Source: an uncultured Bdellovibrionales bacterium
Lineage (GTDB): Bacteria; Bdellovibrionota; Bdellovibrionia; Bdellovibrionales; UBA1609
Assembly: GCA_937980625.1 (NCBI GenBank)
Contig: CALJPJ010000216.1
Span: forward strand, 1-11,459
DNA length: 11,459 bases
Direction: 5' to 3'
Position numbers and translations under genes: made by a program. The notes under the pieces were generated by a model. That model searched no databases, had not been told where the DNA came from, and worked only from the letters and a program-made list of their open reading frames with translations. Numbering within the stretch: position 1 is the first letter of the stretch; the number at the start of each line of letters is the position of its first letter. Positions 1 through 6,699 of the stretch are shown here, in pieces.

Positions 1-474
1 TATCATTTTATTTCTGGTTATACAGCGAAAGTTGCTGGAACAGAAATTGGTGTGACTGAGCCTGAAGCCACTTTCAGTGCCTGCTTTGGAGCCCCATTTA
101 TGCCAAGGTTAGCTTCTGTTTATGCCAAGTTATTAGCTAAGTTTGTAAAAGAGCATAATGTTCCCGTTTGGATTTTAAATACTGGCTGGGTGAACGGCTT
201 TAAAAATGGCGATAGATTTCCGATACCAGTAAGTCGCCAATTATTAGAAATGATTCAAAGTGGACAGTTGGATAAAGCTCCAATGAAAACTCATCCTCTT
301 TTTGGGTTTCAAGTGCCTGAAAAAATTGATGGAGTTGATAGTCAGTGGCTTAAAATTCCATCTGGTGACCATGTCACCGACTTAGCAGATAAGTTTAAGA
401 AAAATGCTATTGAAAACTCAGAGTCATTTACACAAGAAATTATTGATAACGGTGGCCCTAGGCTTCTTAACTAA
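1..474 (+). CDS. pckA: ATP-dependent phosphoenolpyruvate carboxykinase, C-terminal part (5' end outside window)
   Basis: This is the C-terminal 157 residues of PEP carboxykinase (ATP), the cytosolic gluconeogenic enzyme that converts oxaloacetate and ATP to PEP, ADP and CO2. The frame is open from base 1 and ends at TAA 472-474, so the gene is 5'-truncated by the window edge. Family hallmarks are visible: YHFISGYTAKVAGTE at the start, then TEPEATFSACFGAPF, then NTGW, and a DRFPIPVSRQ stretch that aligns with the RISIKxTR nucleotide-binding segment of the family. The Arg of that segment is kept, Ser stands where Thr is usual, and the Ile next to the Arg is Phe (alignment from memory). A GTG at 52 lies inside the conserved domain and is not the start. 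A strong terminator follows 39 bases after the stop, so this is the last gene of its transcript. Confidence 0.95.
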   Translation, partial: YHFISGYTAKVAGTEIGVTEPEATFSACFGAPFMPRLASVYAKLLAKFVKEHNVPVWILNTGWVNGFKNGDRFPIPVSRQLLEMIQSGQLDKAPMKTHPLFGFQVPEKIDGVDSQWLKIPSGDHVTDLADKFKKNAIENSESFTQEIIDNGGPRLLN

Positions 475-512
475 ATAACCTCAAACTATACGTAAATTTA
501 AACTACTCATAT

Positions 513-563
513 TTTAACTCTTTTTCTAAAAAACAATTTTTAGGAGAAGAGTTAAATTTTTTT
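513..563 (+). terminator. Rho-independent terminator of pckA
   Basis: The arms at 513-532 and 537-556 pair over 20 bp, with two G-U wobbles and no mismatch, around a four-base ACAA loop. Seven T (557-563) follow directly. The hairpin lies 39 bases after the pckA stop codon. In the other direction the stem is followed by AATATGAG rather than a T run, so it should act on plus-strand transcripts only. Confidence 0.85.
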
Positions 564-829
564 AGCTTTCGCTTTATGTGTTTAAAGTAATCTGGATTTT
601 TGACAGCTTAATTAGTAATTACTTTTTAAAGATTTTGCTTAGGCCATATTATAAAATTAAATGTATTTATTCAGTTAGAGATTCGTAGACTTTTTCATTC
701 TTAAGTCTTTCTAATAACAATTGATTAAATTGACTCTTGTATGTATTCCAAGGATTATTTAAAAAAAAGAAATGGTAACCCTTGATCAACCTCTGTCTTA
801 AAATGCTACTAACTAATTTTTAAATACTA
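564..829. other. Intergenic region between pckA terminator and the DUF1552 stop
   Basis: These 266 AT-rich bases lie between two transcripts that converge. Apart from a protein-like open stretch on the minus strand (667-819, listed separately), I see no gene, RNA or strong hairpin. A perfect 10-bp palindrome AGTAATTACT at 614-623 is too short and AT-rich to interpret. No clear intrinsic terminator for the minus-strand DUF1592/DUF1552 operon is visible here. Confidence 0.5.
667..819 (-). pseudogene. Short protein-like open remnant, unknown family
   Basis: On the minus strand, 50 sense codons run between stop codons at 820-822 and 667-669. The translation looks protein-like rather than random: it contains RQRLIKGYHFFFLNNPWN, then a charged amphipathic tail ending ERLKNEKVYESLTE. 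The pattern 'hydrophobic-KGYxFFFLxNP' loosely recalls the middle part of DDE transposases, but the match is too short to assign a family. There is no ATG. A TTG at 789-787 is possible but its AGAGG is immediately adjacent, too close for normal ribosome binding. I infer the decayed 3' end of a lost gene; chance is the alternative. Confidence 0.3.
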
Positions 830-2257
830 TTAAGCCATAACATCACTTTTATTAACGCGAAGGTTTGCATTAGATTCACTATTGCCGTAGGCGGTTAAGC
901 TGCAACCCATGGCTTGCAGCAAGGCCTTTTGTAGGCTTGATAACTTTTTACCTCGCATATTTAGCCTTTGCTTTGTTTTTATTCGGCCCCCTGCACTTCC
1001 GAAAGAAAAATTTGGAACCTTATCGCCTTCGTGTTTTTTAGCACTACCAAGCCCTCCACCAAAAGAAATAAAGCTATTGTCTAAAATGGTTTTTCCATTT
1101 GAGTCTTGAATTTTATCCAGCTCTTTTGCTATATCTGTAAAAAACTTAATATTATAATTATCAATAAGTCGGGTACTTTCTATTACGTCTTTTTCAGGAA
1201 TTTTTGCTACACTAGCTACATTGCCAAAGTGAGTTAAACTATGGTGACTAGCTTTGGCATATGAGCCATCACCTTTTCCTGTTTTTGGGTTTCTGTGAGT
1301 TTTGTCTTTAATTAAATCAAAAAGCTTATTAAACTCAGGTAAAATAACAGAATATTGAGGATCGTTTCGACCGTCATTCAAAGCGATACTTAAACTTCTT
1401 GTTGAATCGCAGGTAAAAGCCGCAATTATAATTTCAGAAAAATACTCACGTCGCTTTTGGTAACTGATATTTTTACTAGCTGGCTTAGCGTAGTTTTTAC
1501 ATGTGTTTTTTATATCATCCTGATTAATTGCAGACAAGGACCTGTCTAAGCTATTAATTCGAGTTAAGTGGCTATCCAAGACATGTTTGTCACTTGGCGA
1601 TAATTTACTTTGTATTCTTTTTATGTCATCACTAAAATAGTGAAGAGTTCCTTTTTTTAACTCTTTTAATAAATCAGACTTATTCGTTATATTTGTATTA
1701 TTAGAGTTAGCTGGTAAAACTTTTTCATAGGCTGTTATAGGGTTAGATTGAGCTCCAACAAGTCGCCCTCTGGCGTATGAGGTTCTAAAGGCTGAAATAA
1801 CTTTTGAATCAGTTAAGAACTCATAGCTGTAAGGCCCATAGCTTGTCCCTGTCACCTCTAAAGCATGTTGATCAAATGAATAGACACTATTTGGGATTTG
1901 ATTACGGTTTTCAATGCCAGTGGCATAGCACGTACCAGAGGAGGGATGATGGCCATTAACCACCTTGTAGTTGTTTTTTAAATTATAAAAAATATTTAAT
2001 TTATCTTTAATACCATCTTGCTCTAAAAGACTCATAACATCTTTATGAATAAAATTGTTTGTTGAGTTATCCCTAAATAAACCATTGTCAATAAGGCCAA
2101 ATAACACTCTTAATGGTGCATTTGTATTTTGAGCCTTTACATGCCTAGAGAAAAATAAAGACTCTAAAAAAGGAAGGCCTATGATAGCTCCCGAGCCAAT
2201 AATAAATGATCTGCGGTTAAATTCTTTTTGGTGTTTTAGATACTTTTTAAGACTCAT
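830..2257 (-). CDS. DUF1552 family protein, Tat-exported
   Basis: This 475-residue secreted protein belongs to the DUF1552 family, whose biochemical role is not known to me. The N-terminus is a twin-arginine signal: NRRSFI at residues 14-19, a hydrophobic stretch with GLPFLESL (27-34), and a plausible cleavage site after VKA (40-42). Family signatures follow in order: VLFGLIDNGL (51-60), GHHPSSGTCYATG (102-114), SFDQHALEVTG (127-137), AFTCDSTRSL (280-289), HHSLTH (338-343), and ILDNSFISFGGG with SAGGRIK near the C-terminus. The His/Asp-rich blocks suggest a metal-dependent fold, but that is inference. The start ATG overlaps the stop of the upstream DUF1592 gene as ATGA (2257-2254), and AGGGG lies 7 bases before it, so the two proteins are translationally coupled and probably act together in the envelope. 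Confidence 0.85.
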   Translation of the reverse strand: MSLKKYLKHQKEFNRRSFIIGSGAIIGLPFLESLFFSRHVKAQNTNAPLRVLFGLIDNGLFRDNSTNNFIHKDVMSLLEQDGIKDKLNIFYNLKNNYKVVNGHHPSSGTCYATGIENRNQIPNSVYSFDQHALEVTGTSYGPYSYEFLTDSKVISAFRTSYARGRLVGAQSNPITAYEKVLPANSNNTNITNKSDLLKELKKGTLHYFSDDIKRIQSKLSPSDKHVLDSHLTRINSLDRSLSAINQDDIKNTCKNYAKPASKNISYQKRREYFSEIIIAAFTCDSTRSLSIALNDGRNDPQYSVILPEFNKLFDLIKDKTHRNPKTGKGDGSYAKASHHSLTHFGNVASVAKIPEKDVIESTRLIDNYNIKFFTDIAKELDKIQDSNGKTILDNSFISFGGGLGSAKKHEGDKVPNFSFGSAGGRIKTKQRLNMRGKKLSSLQKALLQAMGCSLTAYGNSESNANLRVNKSDVMA

Positions 2258-3975
2258 AAACTGTCCCCTTTGGAGATCATTTGAAAATTATCACTTTCAA
2301 TGATAGCGTAAATTAACTGTGAGAATGATAAATTTTTTCCCGGAATGTTGGCATATAAATTTTGCGAGGAGCATTGCCCGGCACGAGAAGTGTGATTTTT
2401 AGCTGAGGCTAAAGTAAGTAATTGCGTCGTGAAACATTGCTCAAAATCGCTTTTTCTATTAGTTAATATATAATCACTCAAATCACTTGCCGATGAAATT
2501 GTGTAGCCGTCGGTAGTGTCATAAGAATAGTTAATAGGACTATCACCGATAGAGTAATTTTCTCGGTATTGCCCAAGGGAATCATACCTTTCTAATGCTG
2601 CACCTAAAGGGTCCATGATTTTATGACATCTATAGCAATCACTACCAGACTTACCATGTTGACTTAGTGCTACAGTAAGGCTTTCAAACTCTCCGTTATT
2701 ACCATCAAGTGAGACGCCTTCAGGAGGGGGAGGGACCTCTTGACAAAGAATATTGTTTAACACCCATGGACCTCTGTGGAATATACTATAATCCAGTGCT
2801 GAAGCGACAGAACTGAGTAAACCAATATGGCCAAAAATGCCAATGCCATTATCTTGGTTTAAGCTATTTTCCACTTCAGTGAACTCATTACTATTGCTGT
2901 TTAAGTTTTCAATTTTATACAACTCTTTTGTAATATTGTTGTGAAACATTTTATTAGAGCTAATCAAGTCAGTAACTGGTGAGTCACTTTTAATTAATGA
3001 CATTAGAAATAAGTCGAGTTGTTCTGTTACTGCGTTTTTAATTTCATAATTACTATAATTATTAATCTCATCATAATCTTTGGGTGAAGAGTTGAGCAAG
3101 CCTAAATTTAGCCAATTTTGAGATAACTCTCTGGCAACATAAATTGAGCGCGGGTCATTTAATAGGCGACTTACTTGTTCATTTAATTTTGGGCGCAACT
3201 GGTTAGTTTCAGCTAAATTAATCAAAATTTCATCTGGTCCGCTTCCCCATATAAAAAATGATAACTTGGTTGCTAGTTCAACATCATTCATTTTAGTTAT
3301 GGCATTGTTTGTATTATAAAGCCCGTAACTTTGATAAATAAATTGATGAGATGTTAGTAAAATAAATAAGCTCGCTTTAAACTTTCCCCAGCTTGTTGTT
3401 GCATTTTGAGTTTTTTGCGATAAAGCGGTAGCACGTTGTTTAACTAGCCCAACTTCATCTGTGGTTAATGATCTTCGGTAAATTAGGCGCCCCCATTTAT
3501 TGATAAACTGATCGAAGCAATTATTGTTATTAAAATCACAAAAGAAAACTTTATTTCTTATAGAGTCATTATCACTGATGTCATCGATAACGAGTTTGGC
3601 ATTATCAAAAATTTTTTCAATAAAATCGATTTCAAGGCTCTTATAATCAAAGCTAGTTCGAAATTTTTTCTCTTCATGTTCGTTATTAAATGTGGTGTTT
3701 ATTTTGAAATTAAAAATAGTATAAATTGAATTTTCATATTGCTGCTTAGTTAATAATTTAATGTTTCCACTGAGTAATTGACCAGTGTTAATACTTCTTG
3801 CACAAGTGAGTTTGCCGGTTAATATATTTTTCTTATCTGGTGGAGTTCCCGGAATTAATTTTTTAGAGTTCAGCCCAACATTATTATTGGCGTTAAAGCT
3901 TGGAGCACAGTTATTATATGCAAGTAATAAGGTAATAATAGATATTATTTTAAAAAAACTTAATTTTGTCCTCAA
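2254..3975 (-). CDS. DUF1592/DUF1588/DUF1585 family envelope lipoprotein with CxxCH motif
   Basis: This 573-residue protein has the domain order DUF1587-like (LLTKQQYENSIYTIF, about 74-88), DUF1595 (WGRLIYRRSLTTDE, 161-174), DUF1592 (ATKLSFFIWGSGPDE through LLNDPRS, 235-277), DUF1588 (CQEVPPPPEGV at 411-421 and CYRCHKIMDPLGAALERYD from 447) and DUF1585 (about 485-570). C447, C450 and H451 form a CxxCH that could bind one haem c. The N-terminus is a short hydrophobic signal ending at AYNNC, with C23 as likely lipidated cysteine. It lacks the long N-terminal cytochrome or carbohydrate-binding extensions found in many planctomycete relatives. Translation probably starts at TTG 3975-3973, supported by AGGGGG 8 bases upstream. 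The gene is first in a two-gene operon with the DUF1552 gene (4-base overlap). Function is unknown. Confidence 0.85.
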   Translation of the reverse strand: MRTKLSFFKIISIITLLLAYNNCAPSFNANNNVGLNSKKLIPGTPPDKKNILTGKLTCARSINTGQLLSGNIKLLTKQQYENSIYTIFNFKINTTFNNEHEEKKFRTSFDYKSLEIDFIEKIFDNAKLVIDDISDNDSIRNKVFFCDFNNNNCFDQFINKWGRLIYRRSLTTDEVGLVKQRATALSQKTQNATTSWGKFKASLFILLTSHQFIYQSYGLYNTNNAITKMNDVELATKLSFFIWGSGPDEILINLAETNQLRPKLNEQVSRLLNDPRSIYVARELSQNWLNLGLLNSSPKDYDEINNYSNYEIKNAVTEQLDLFLMSLIKSDSPVTDLISSNKMFHNNITKELYKIENLNSNSNEFTEVENSLNQDNGIGIFGHIGLLSSVASALDYSIFHRGPWVLNNILCQEVPPPPEGVSLDGNNGEFESLTVALSQHGKSGSDCYRCHKIMDPLGAALERYDSLGQYRENYSIGDSPINYSYDTTDGYTISSASDLSDYILTNRKSDFEQCFTTQLLTLASAKNHTSRAGQCSSQNLYANIPGKNLSFSQLIYAIIESDNFQMISKGDSL

Positions 3976-3983
3976 AACTCTAT

Positions 3984-3989
3984 CCCCCT
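3984..3989 (-). promoter_or_regulatory. Shine-Dalgarno site fixing the TTG start of the DUF1592 gene
   Basis: AGGGGG on the minus strand sits 8 bases before TTG 3975-3973. No ATG or GTG in frame lies nearby, and the TTG start retains a complete lipoprotein signal, so this site decides the start. It partly overlaps a 10-bp palindrome, CTAATATTAG, at 3988-3997. Confidence 0.7.
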
Positions 3990-4006
3990 AATATTAGTAT
4001 TATTTT

Positions 4007-4036
4007 AATATAGGTCCTACTGTTTTAAAAAGATAA
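4007..4036 (-). promoter_or_regulatory. Weak candidate promoter of the DUF1592-DUF1552 operon
   Basis: On the minus strand TTATCT (4036-4031) and TATATT (4012-4007) are 18 bases apart. The -10 matches consensus at five of six positions, the -35 at only three. Transcription would begin near 4000, about 25 bases before the TTG start. The 105-base gap after the DHH gene has no convincing terminator, so read-through from upstream is also possible. Confidence 0.3.
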
Positions 4037-4080
4037 TCAATTAATAGCTTCATAATAATACGTCTCATTTTGAGATTAAA

Positions 4081-5103
4081 TTATGATTTAATTTTTTTGG
4101 AAATTAAATCGACAACTTTATCGTATATAGTGCTGTAGCTACCTTCAATGTAGGCTCCAGCAGCGAAATTGTGACCACCTCCCCCAAAGCTTTCGGCAAT
4201 TGGTAAAATAATGTGGTGGCCTCGACTACGAAGGCTAAGTTTATAAGCATTTTTGTTAATTTGTAAAAGTAGAGCTCCTATTTGAATGCTTTGTATACTC
4301 ATTATCATGTCAAGTATGTCTCTAGAGTCATCAGGTTGTAGATTATTTTTATTTAGGTCATCCATTGTTATTTTTAAAAGGGCAATTTCTTCTTTGTCGC
4401 CAATAAATTCTGTAGTGGCAAAGGCTTGAGCTAAAAGTTTTATTTTTCCTTTTGTCTGTGCGGCAAAAAGATGTCGATGAATTTCTTCTGGTTGATTTTC
4501 ATATTTAAGTAAATCAGCGGCAACAACGTGTGAACGAGAAGAATTTCTAATAAATCGAAATACTTGAGTATCAAAGGCAATACTCATATATAATGGCCTT
4601 GCAATATTAGAGTCTAAGGAAACACCTAGGCCTTTTATAATATAATATGAGATTTCTCCAGTAGAAGCTGCAAGATTATCAATATAAGAGTCTTTGGTGG
4701 GTTTTGGTCCATGTTCTAAAATTGGATGGTGATCAATAAATATAATATCATCACAATATTTTTGTATTTCTGAGTAAAATGGGTCGACTAACCTTGAGTC
4801 ATTTGTGTCAAAAATTAAAGTTAAGTCGAAGTTATTTAATGGTTGGTGAGGTTTTGAATAAATTTCTAAATAGTTATCAAAGTTTAAAAAATGATACTTT
4901 CTCGGAACTTCATCAACACAAAATACACGCACATTTTTATTTAATTTTTTTAGAGCAAAATACAAAGCAATTTGGGCTCCAAGGCCATCACCGTCACACT
5001 GTTTATGAGTCGTCAGTAAAATATTATTGGCAGACTTAATTTTTTCAATGAGTTGATTGAGTCCATTTTCAAGATGGGTATTTTGGGCCACGGGTAAACT
5101 CAT
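4081..5103 (-). CDS. DHH/DHHA1 phosphoesterase, NrnA-like (oligoribonuclease / pAp phosphatase type)
   Basis: This 340-residue cytosolic protein carries the DHH phosphoesterase motifs in order: HKQCDGDG (H33, D37, D39), FDTND (D99), DHH (124-126), and FDT with D178. All are expected ligands of the two catalytic metals. The C-terminal DHHA1 domain ends in GGGGH (307-311) followed by NFAAG, the substrate-binding signature. The length matches NrnA-type enzymes, which degrade very short RNA oligonucleotides and in some species dephosphorylate pAp. The first motif reads CDGDG rather than the common PDGDA/S, so the precise substrate is uncertain and another DHH subgroup is possible. The gene follows mgtE in the same direction after 81 bases. 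ATG 5103-5101 has AAGGA about 12 bases upstream, a longer spacing than ideal. Confidence 0.88.
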   Translation of the reverse strand: MSLPVAQNTHLENGLNQLIEKIKSANNILLTTHKQCDGDGLGAQIALYFALKKLNKNVRVFCVDEVPRKYHFLNFDNYLEIYSKPHQPLNNFDLTLIFDTNDSRLVDPFYSEIQKYCDDIIFIDHHPILEHGPKPTKDSYIDNLAASTGEISYYIIKGLGVSLDSNIARPLYMSIAFDTQVFRFIRNSSRSHVVAADLLKYENQPEEIHRHLFAAQTKGKIKLLAQAFATTEFIGDKEEIALLKITMDDLNKNNLQPDDSRDILDMIMSIQSIQIGALLLQINKNAYKLSLRSRGHHIILPIAESFGGGGHNFAAGAYIEGSYSTIYDKVVDLISKKIKS

Positions 5104-5184
5104 ATTTCTGTAAAATCCTTGTGCGGTGTTATGAATTATTTTTCGGCATAACTCCTTGTTAATTTAAGGATTTAAGGACTAGTT

Positions 5185-6597
5185 TTATGCAAAGTACCTT
5201 AGTCCAATAGTAGCAATACCTAAAAAAGAAAAGAAGCTAAAAATATCAGTGGCCATAGTGACAATAACACCACTACCTAATGCTGGGTCTTTGCCAAACT
5301 TGGTTAAAAGCATAGGGGTGATAGCCCCCATAAAAGATGAAAATAGAGAGTTAATAATCATTGATATACAAATAACTAGGGAAACCATTTGGTCTCCTTT
5401 CCAAAAGTAAGTGAGAAAGCCAGCCATTATTCCTGTTATTATACCAATGGTTAGCCCAGCTGTAGTTTCTTTTAATATTGATTTCAAGTAAGTTGTAAAT
5501 TTATAGTCTCCTGTGGCAAGGCCACGAGTAACTACAGTTAGAGACTGTATTGCTGTATTTCCGCCCATGCCAGCAACAATATTTTTTAAGCTGGCGAGTA
5601 TAATCAGTTCGCTCATTGTTTCTTCGAAGAGGCTAACAACTGAGCTAGCTGTGGCAGCCAAAAATAAGTTTAAAATCATCCAAGGTATTCTATTTTTAAT
5701 TTTAGAAAAAATAGATGTATAAACACGATCATCTTCTTGTAAACCAGCACGAGCATAAATATCTGCTGTGGCTTGCTCTTGTATAATTTCTAAAACATCA
5801 TCAATGGTAATTATACCAAGTAAATTTCTTTTTTGGTCAACAACAGGAATGGCAATAAAATCATAGTGAGAAACTACTTTTGCAATCTCTTCAGAAGATT
5901 GCTCAGCAAAAACTGTAACAATATCTCTTTTAATTAAATTATCAATGACTTCATCCAGTGGTGCTATTGCTAGTTGTCTGAGAGATATAATTCCAGCTAA
6001 GCGACCAAGACTATGGGCTGTTGTCTCATTGTTTTTATCTTTTTCATCAAGGTTGATTGGGTCAACTGTATAGATGTAATAAATAGATTCTTTTTGAGCG
6101 CGTTGGCGGAGTGAATTTAAACCTTCTTTCACAGTAATATTTGTTGGTAAGCAAAAGACTTGAGATGAATTCATAAGGCGCCCAGCCGAATCCTCAGGAT
6201 AGCTTAAAAACTGAATAATTTTATTTTTTTTGGGTGGGTCGAGTTGTTCTAAAAGCTTTTCACAGCTATCGGCTTTGCCAATTGATTTTAATAAGCTGAG
6301 GTACTGTGCTCCATCTTCTTCATTGCTATATATAATAAGTTTTTGAAGCAAAGCGTAATCAAAAGATTTAAGTAAAATTTCTAACCTTTGCTCAGGGACC
6401 TCCTGAAGGGCTTGTGAAGCTTTATTAATTGAAAAAAGGGCTTCAAGAAGCTTTGAGCACTCGCGTAGGTTAAAATGACCAAAAAGAGAAGCAATATCAG
6501 CTATTTCCAACTTCATTAAAATAGATCTTAGGGGACGATTATTTCGCCCAACAAGTAGCCTTTTAATAATAGATGTGTTAGATGGTGTAAGCTTCAT
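5185..6597 (-). CDS. mgtE: Magnesium transporter MgtE
   Basis: This is an inner-membrane Mg2+ channel/transporter with cytoplasmic Mg2+-sensing domains. In order (numbering from ATG 6597) it has an alpha-helical MgtE_N domain (about 20-130), a CBS pair (about 135-280) and a five-helix membrane domain (about 303-470). Hallmarks are AGMGGNTAIQSLTVVTRGLA-type sequence around 342-361 and the DPALGSGVIVTMATD block, whose Asp (451) corresponds to the pore Asp of the family. CBS1 carries an unusual charged insertion of roughly 16-20 residues (about 179-198). The frame is open further upstream to a TTG at 6663, adding 22 residues. I prefer ATG 6597 because the extension is low-complexity and polar, the TTG has no ribosome-binding site, and it falls in the -35 box of a good promoter. 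The ATG itself has only a weak AGG upstream, so the start remains open. Confidence 0.9.
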   Translation of the reverse strand: MKLTPSNTSIIKRLLVGRNNRPLRSILMKLEIADIASLFGHFNLRECSKLLEALFSINKASQALQEVPEQRLEILLKSFDYALLQKLIIYSNEEDGAQYLSLLKSIGKADSCEKLLEQLDPPKKNKIIQFLSYPEDSAGRLMNSSQVFCLPTNITVKEGLNSLRQRAQKESIYYIYTVDPINLDEKDKNNETTAHSLGRLAGIISLRQLAIAPLDEVIDNLIKRDIVTVFAEQSSEEIAKVVSHYDFIAIPVVDQKRNLLGIITIDDVLEIIQEQATADIYARAGLQEDDRVYTSIFSKIKNRIPWMILNLFLAATASSVVSLFEETMSELIILASLKNIVAGMGGNTAIQSLTVVTRGLATGDYKFTTYLKSILKETTAGLTIGIITGIMAGFLTYFWKGDQMVSLVICISMIINSLFSSFMGAITPMLLTKFGKDPALGSGVIVTMATDIFSFFSFLGIATIGLRYFA

Positions 6598-6607
6598 TGG
6601 GGGCCTA

Positions 6608-6636
6608 TTGGGTGCCTGGTGTCTATCGCTTATATT
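6608..6636 (+). promoter_or_regulatory. Candidate greA promoter
   Basis: TTGGGT (6608-6613) and TATATT (6631-6636) are 17 bases apart. The -10 matches consensus at five of six positions, the -35 at three. Transcription would begin near 6643, giving a leader of about 57 bases before the greA ATG. Its -10 overlaps the -10 of the mgtE promoter on the other strand. Confidence 0.4.
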
Positions 6637-6663
6637 ATTGCCTTTGATGATGTTTTGAGTCAA
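6634..6663 (-). promoter_or_regulatory. Candidate mgtE promoter
   Basis: On the minus strand TTGACT (6663-6658) and AATAAT (6639-6634) are separated by 18 bases, each five of six to the sigma-70-type consensus. The start point would be near 6627, about 30 bases before ATG 6597. This is the best promoter match in the window. It coincides with the alternative TTG start codon, which argues against that start. Confidence 0.5.
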
Positions 6664-6699
6664 AGTCTTTACTTAAATATTTAATACTGGAGTATCATT

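Noticed and set aside
909..1109. Open frame on the plus strand, 66 codons
   Set aside because: It lies antisense within the well-supported DUF1552 gene and has no domain or ribosome-binding site.
4779..5039. 86-codon open frame on the plus strand
   Set aside because: It is antisense to the conserved catalytic half of the DHH phosphoesterase.
5104..5184. Terminator between mgtE and the DHH gene
   Set aside because: A small TCCTT/AAGGA dyad is present but no T run follows; it does not qualify as an intrinsic terminator, so the two genes may be co-transcribed.
6598..6663. N-terminal extension of mgtE from a TTG start
   Set aside because: There is no ribosome-binding site, the sequence is polar and low-complexity, and the TTG is part of a good -35 box; it is kept only as an alternative.
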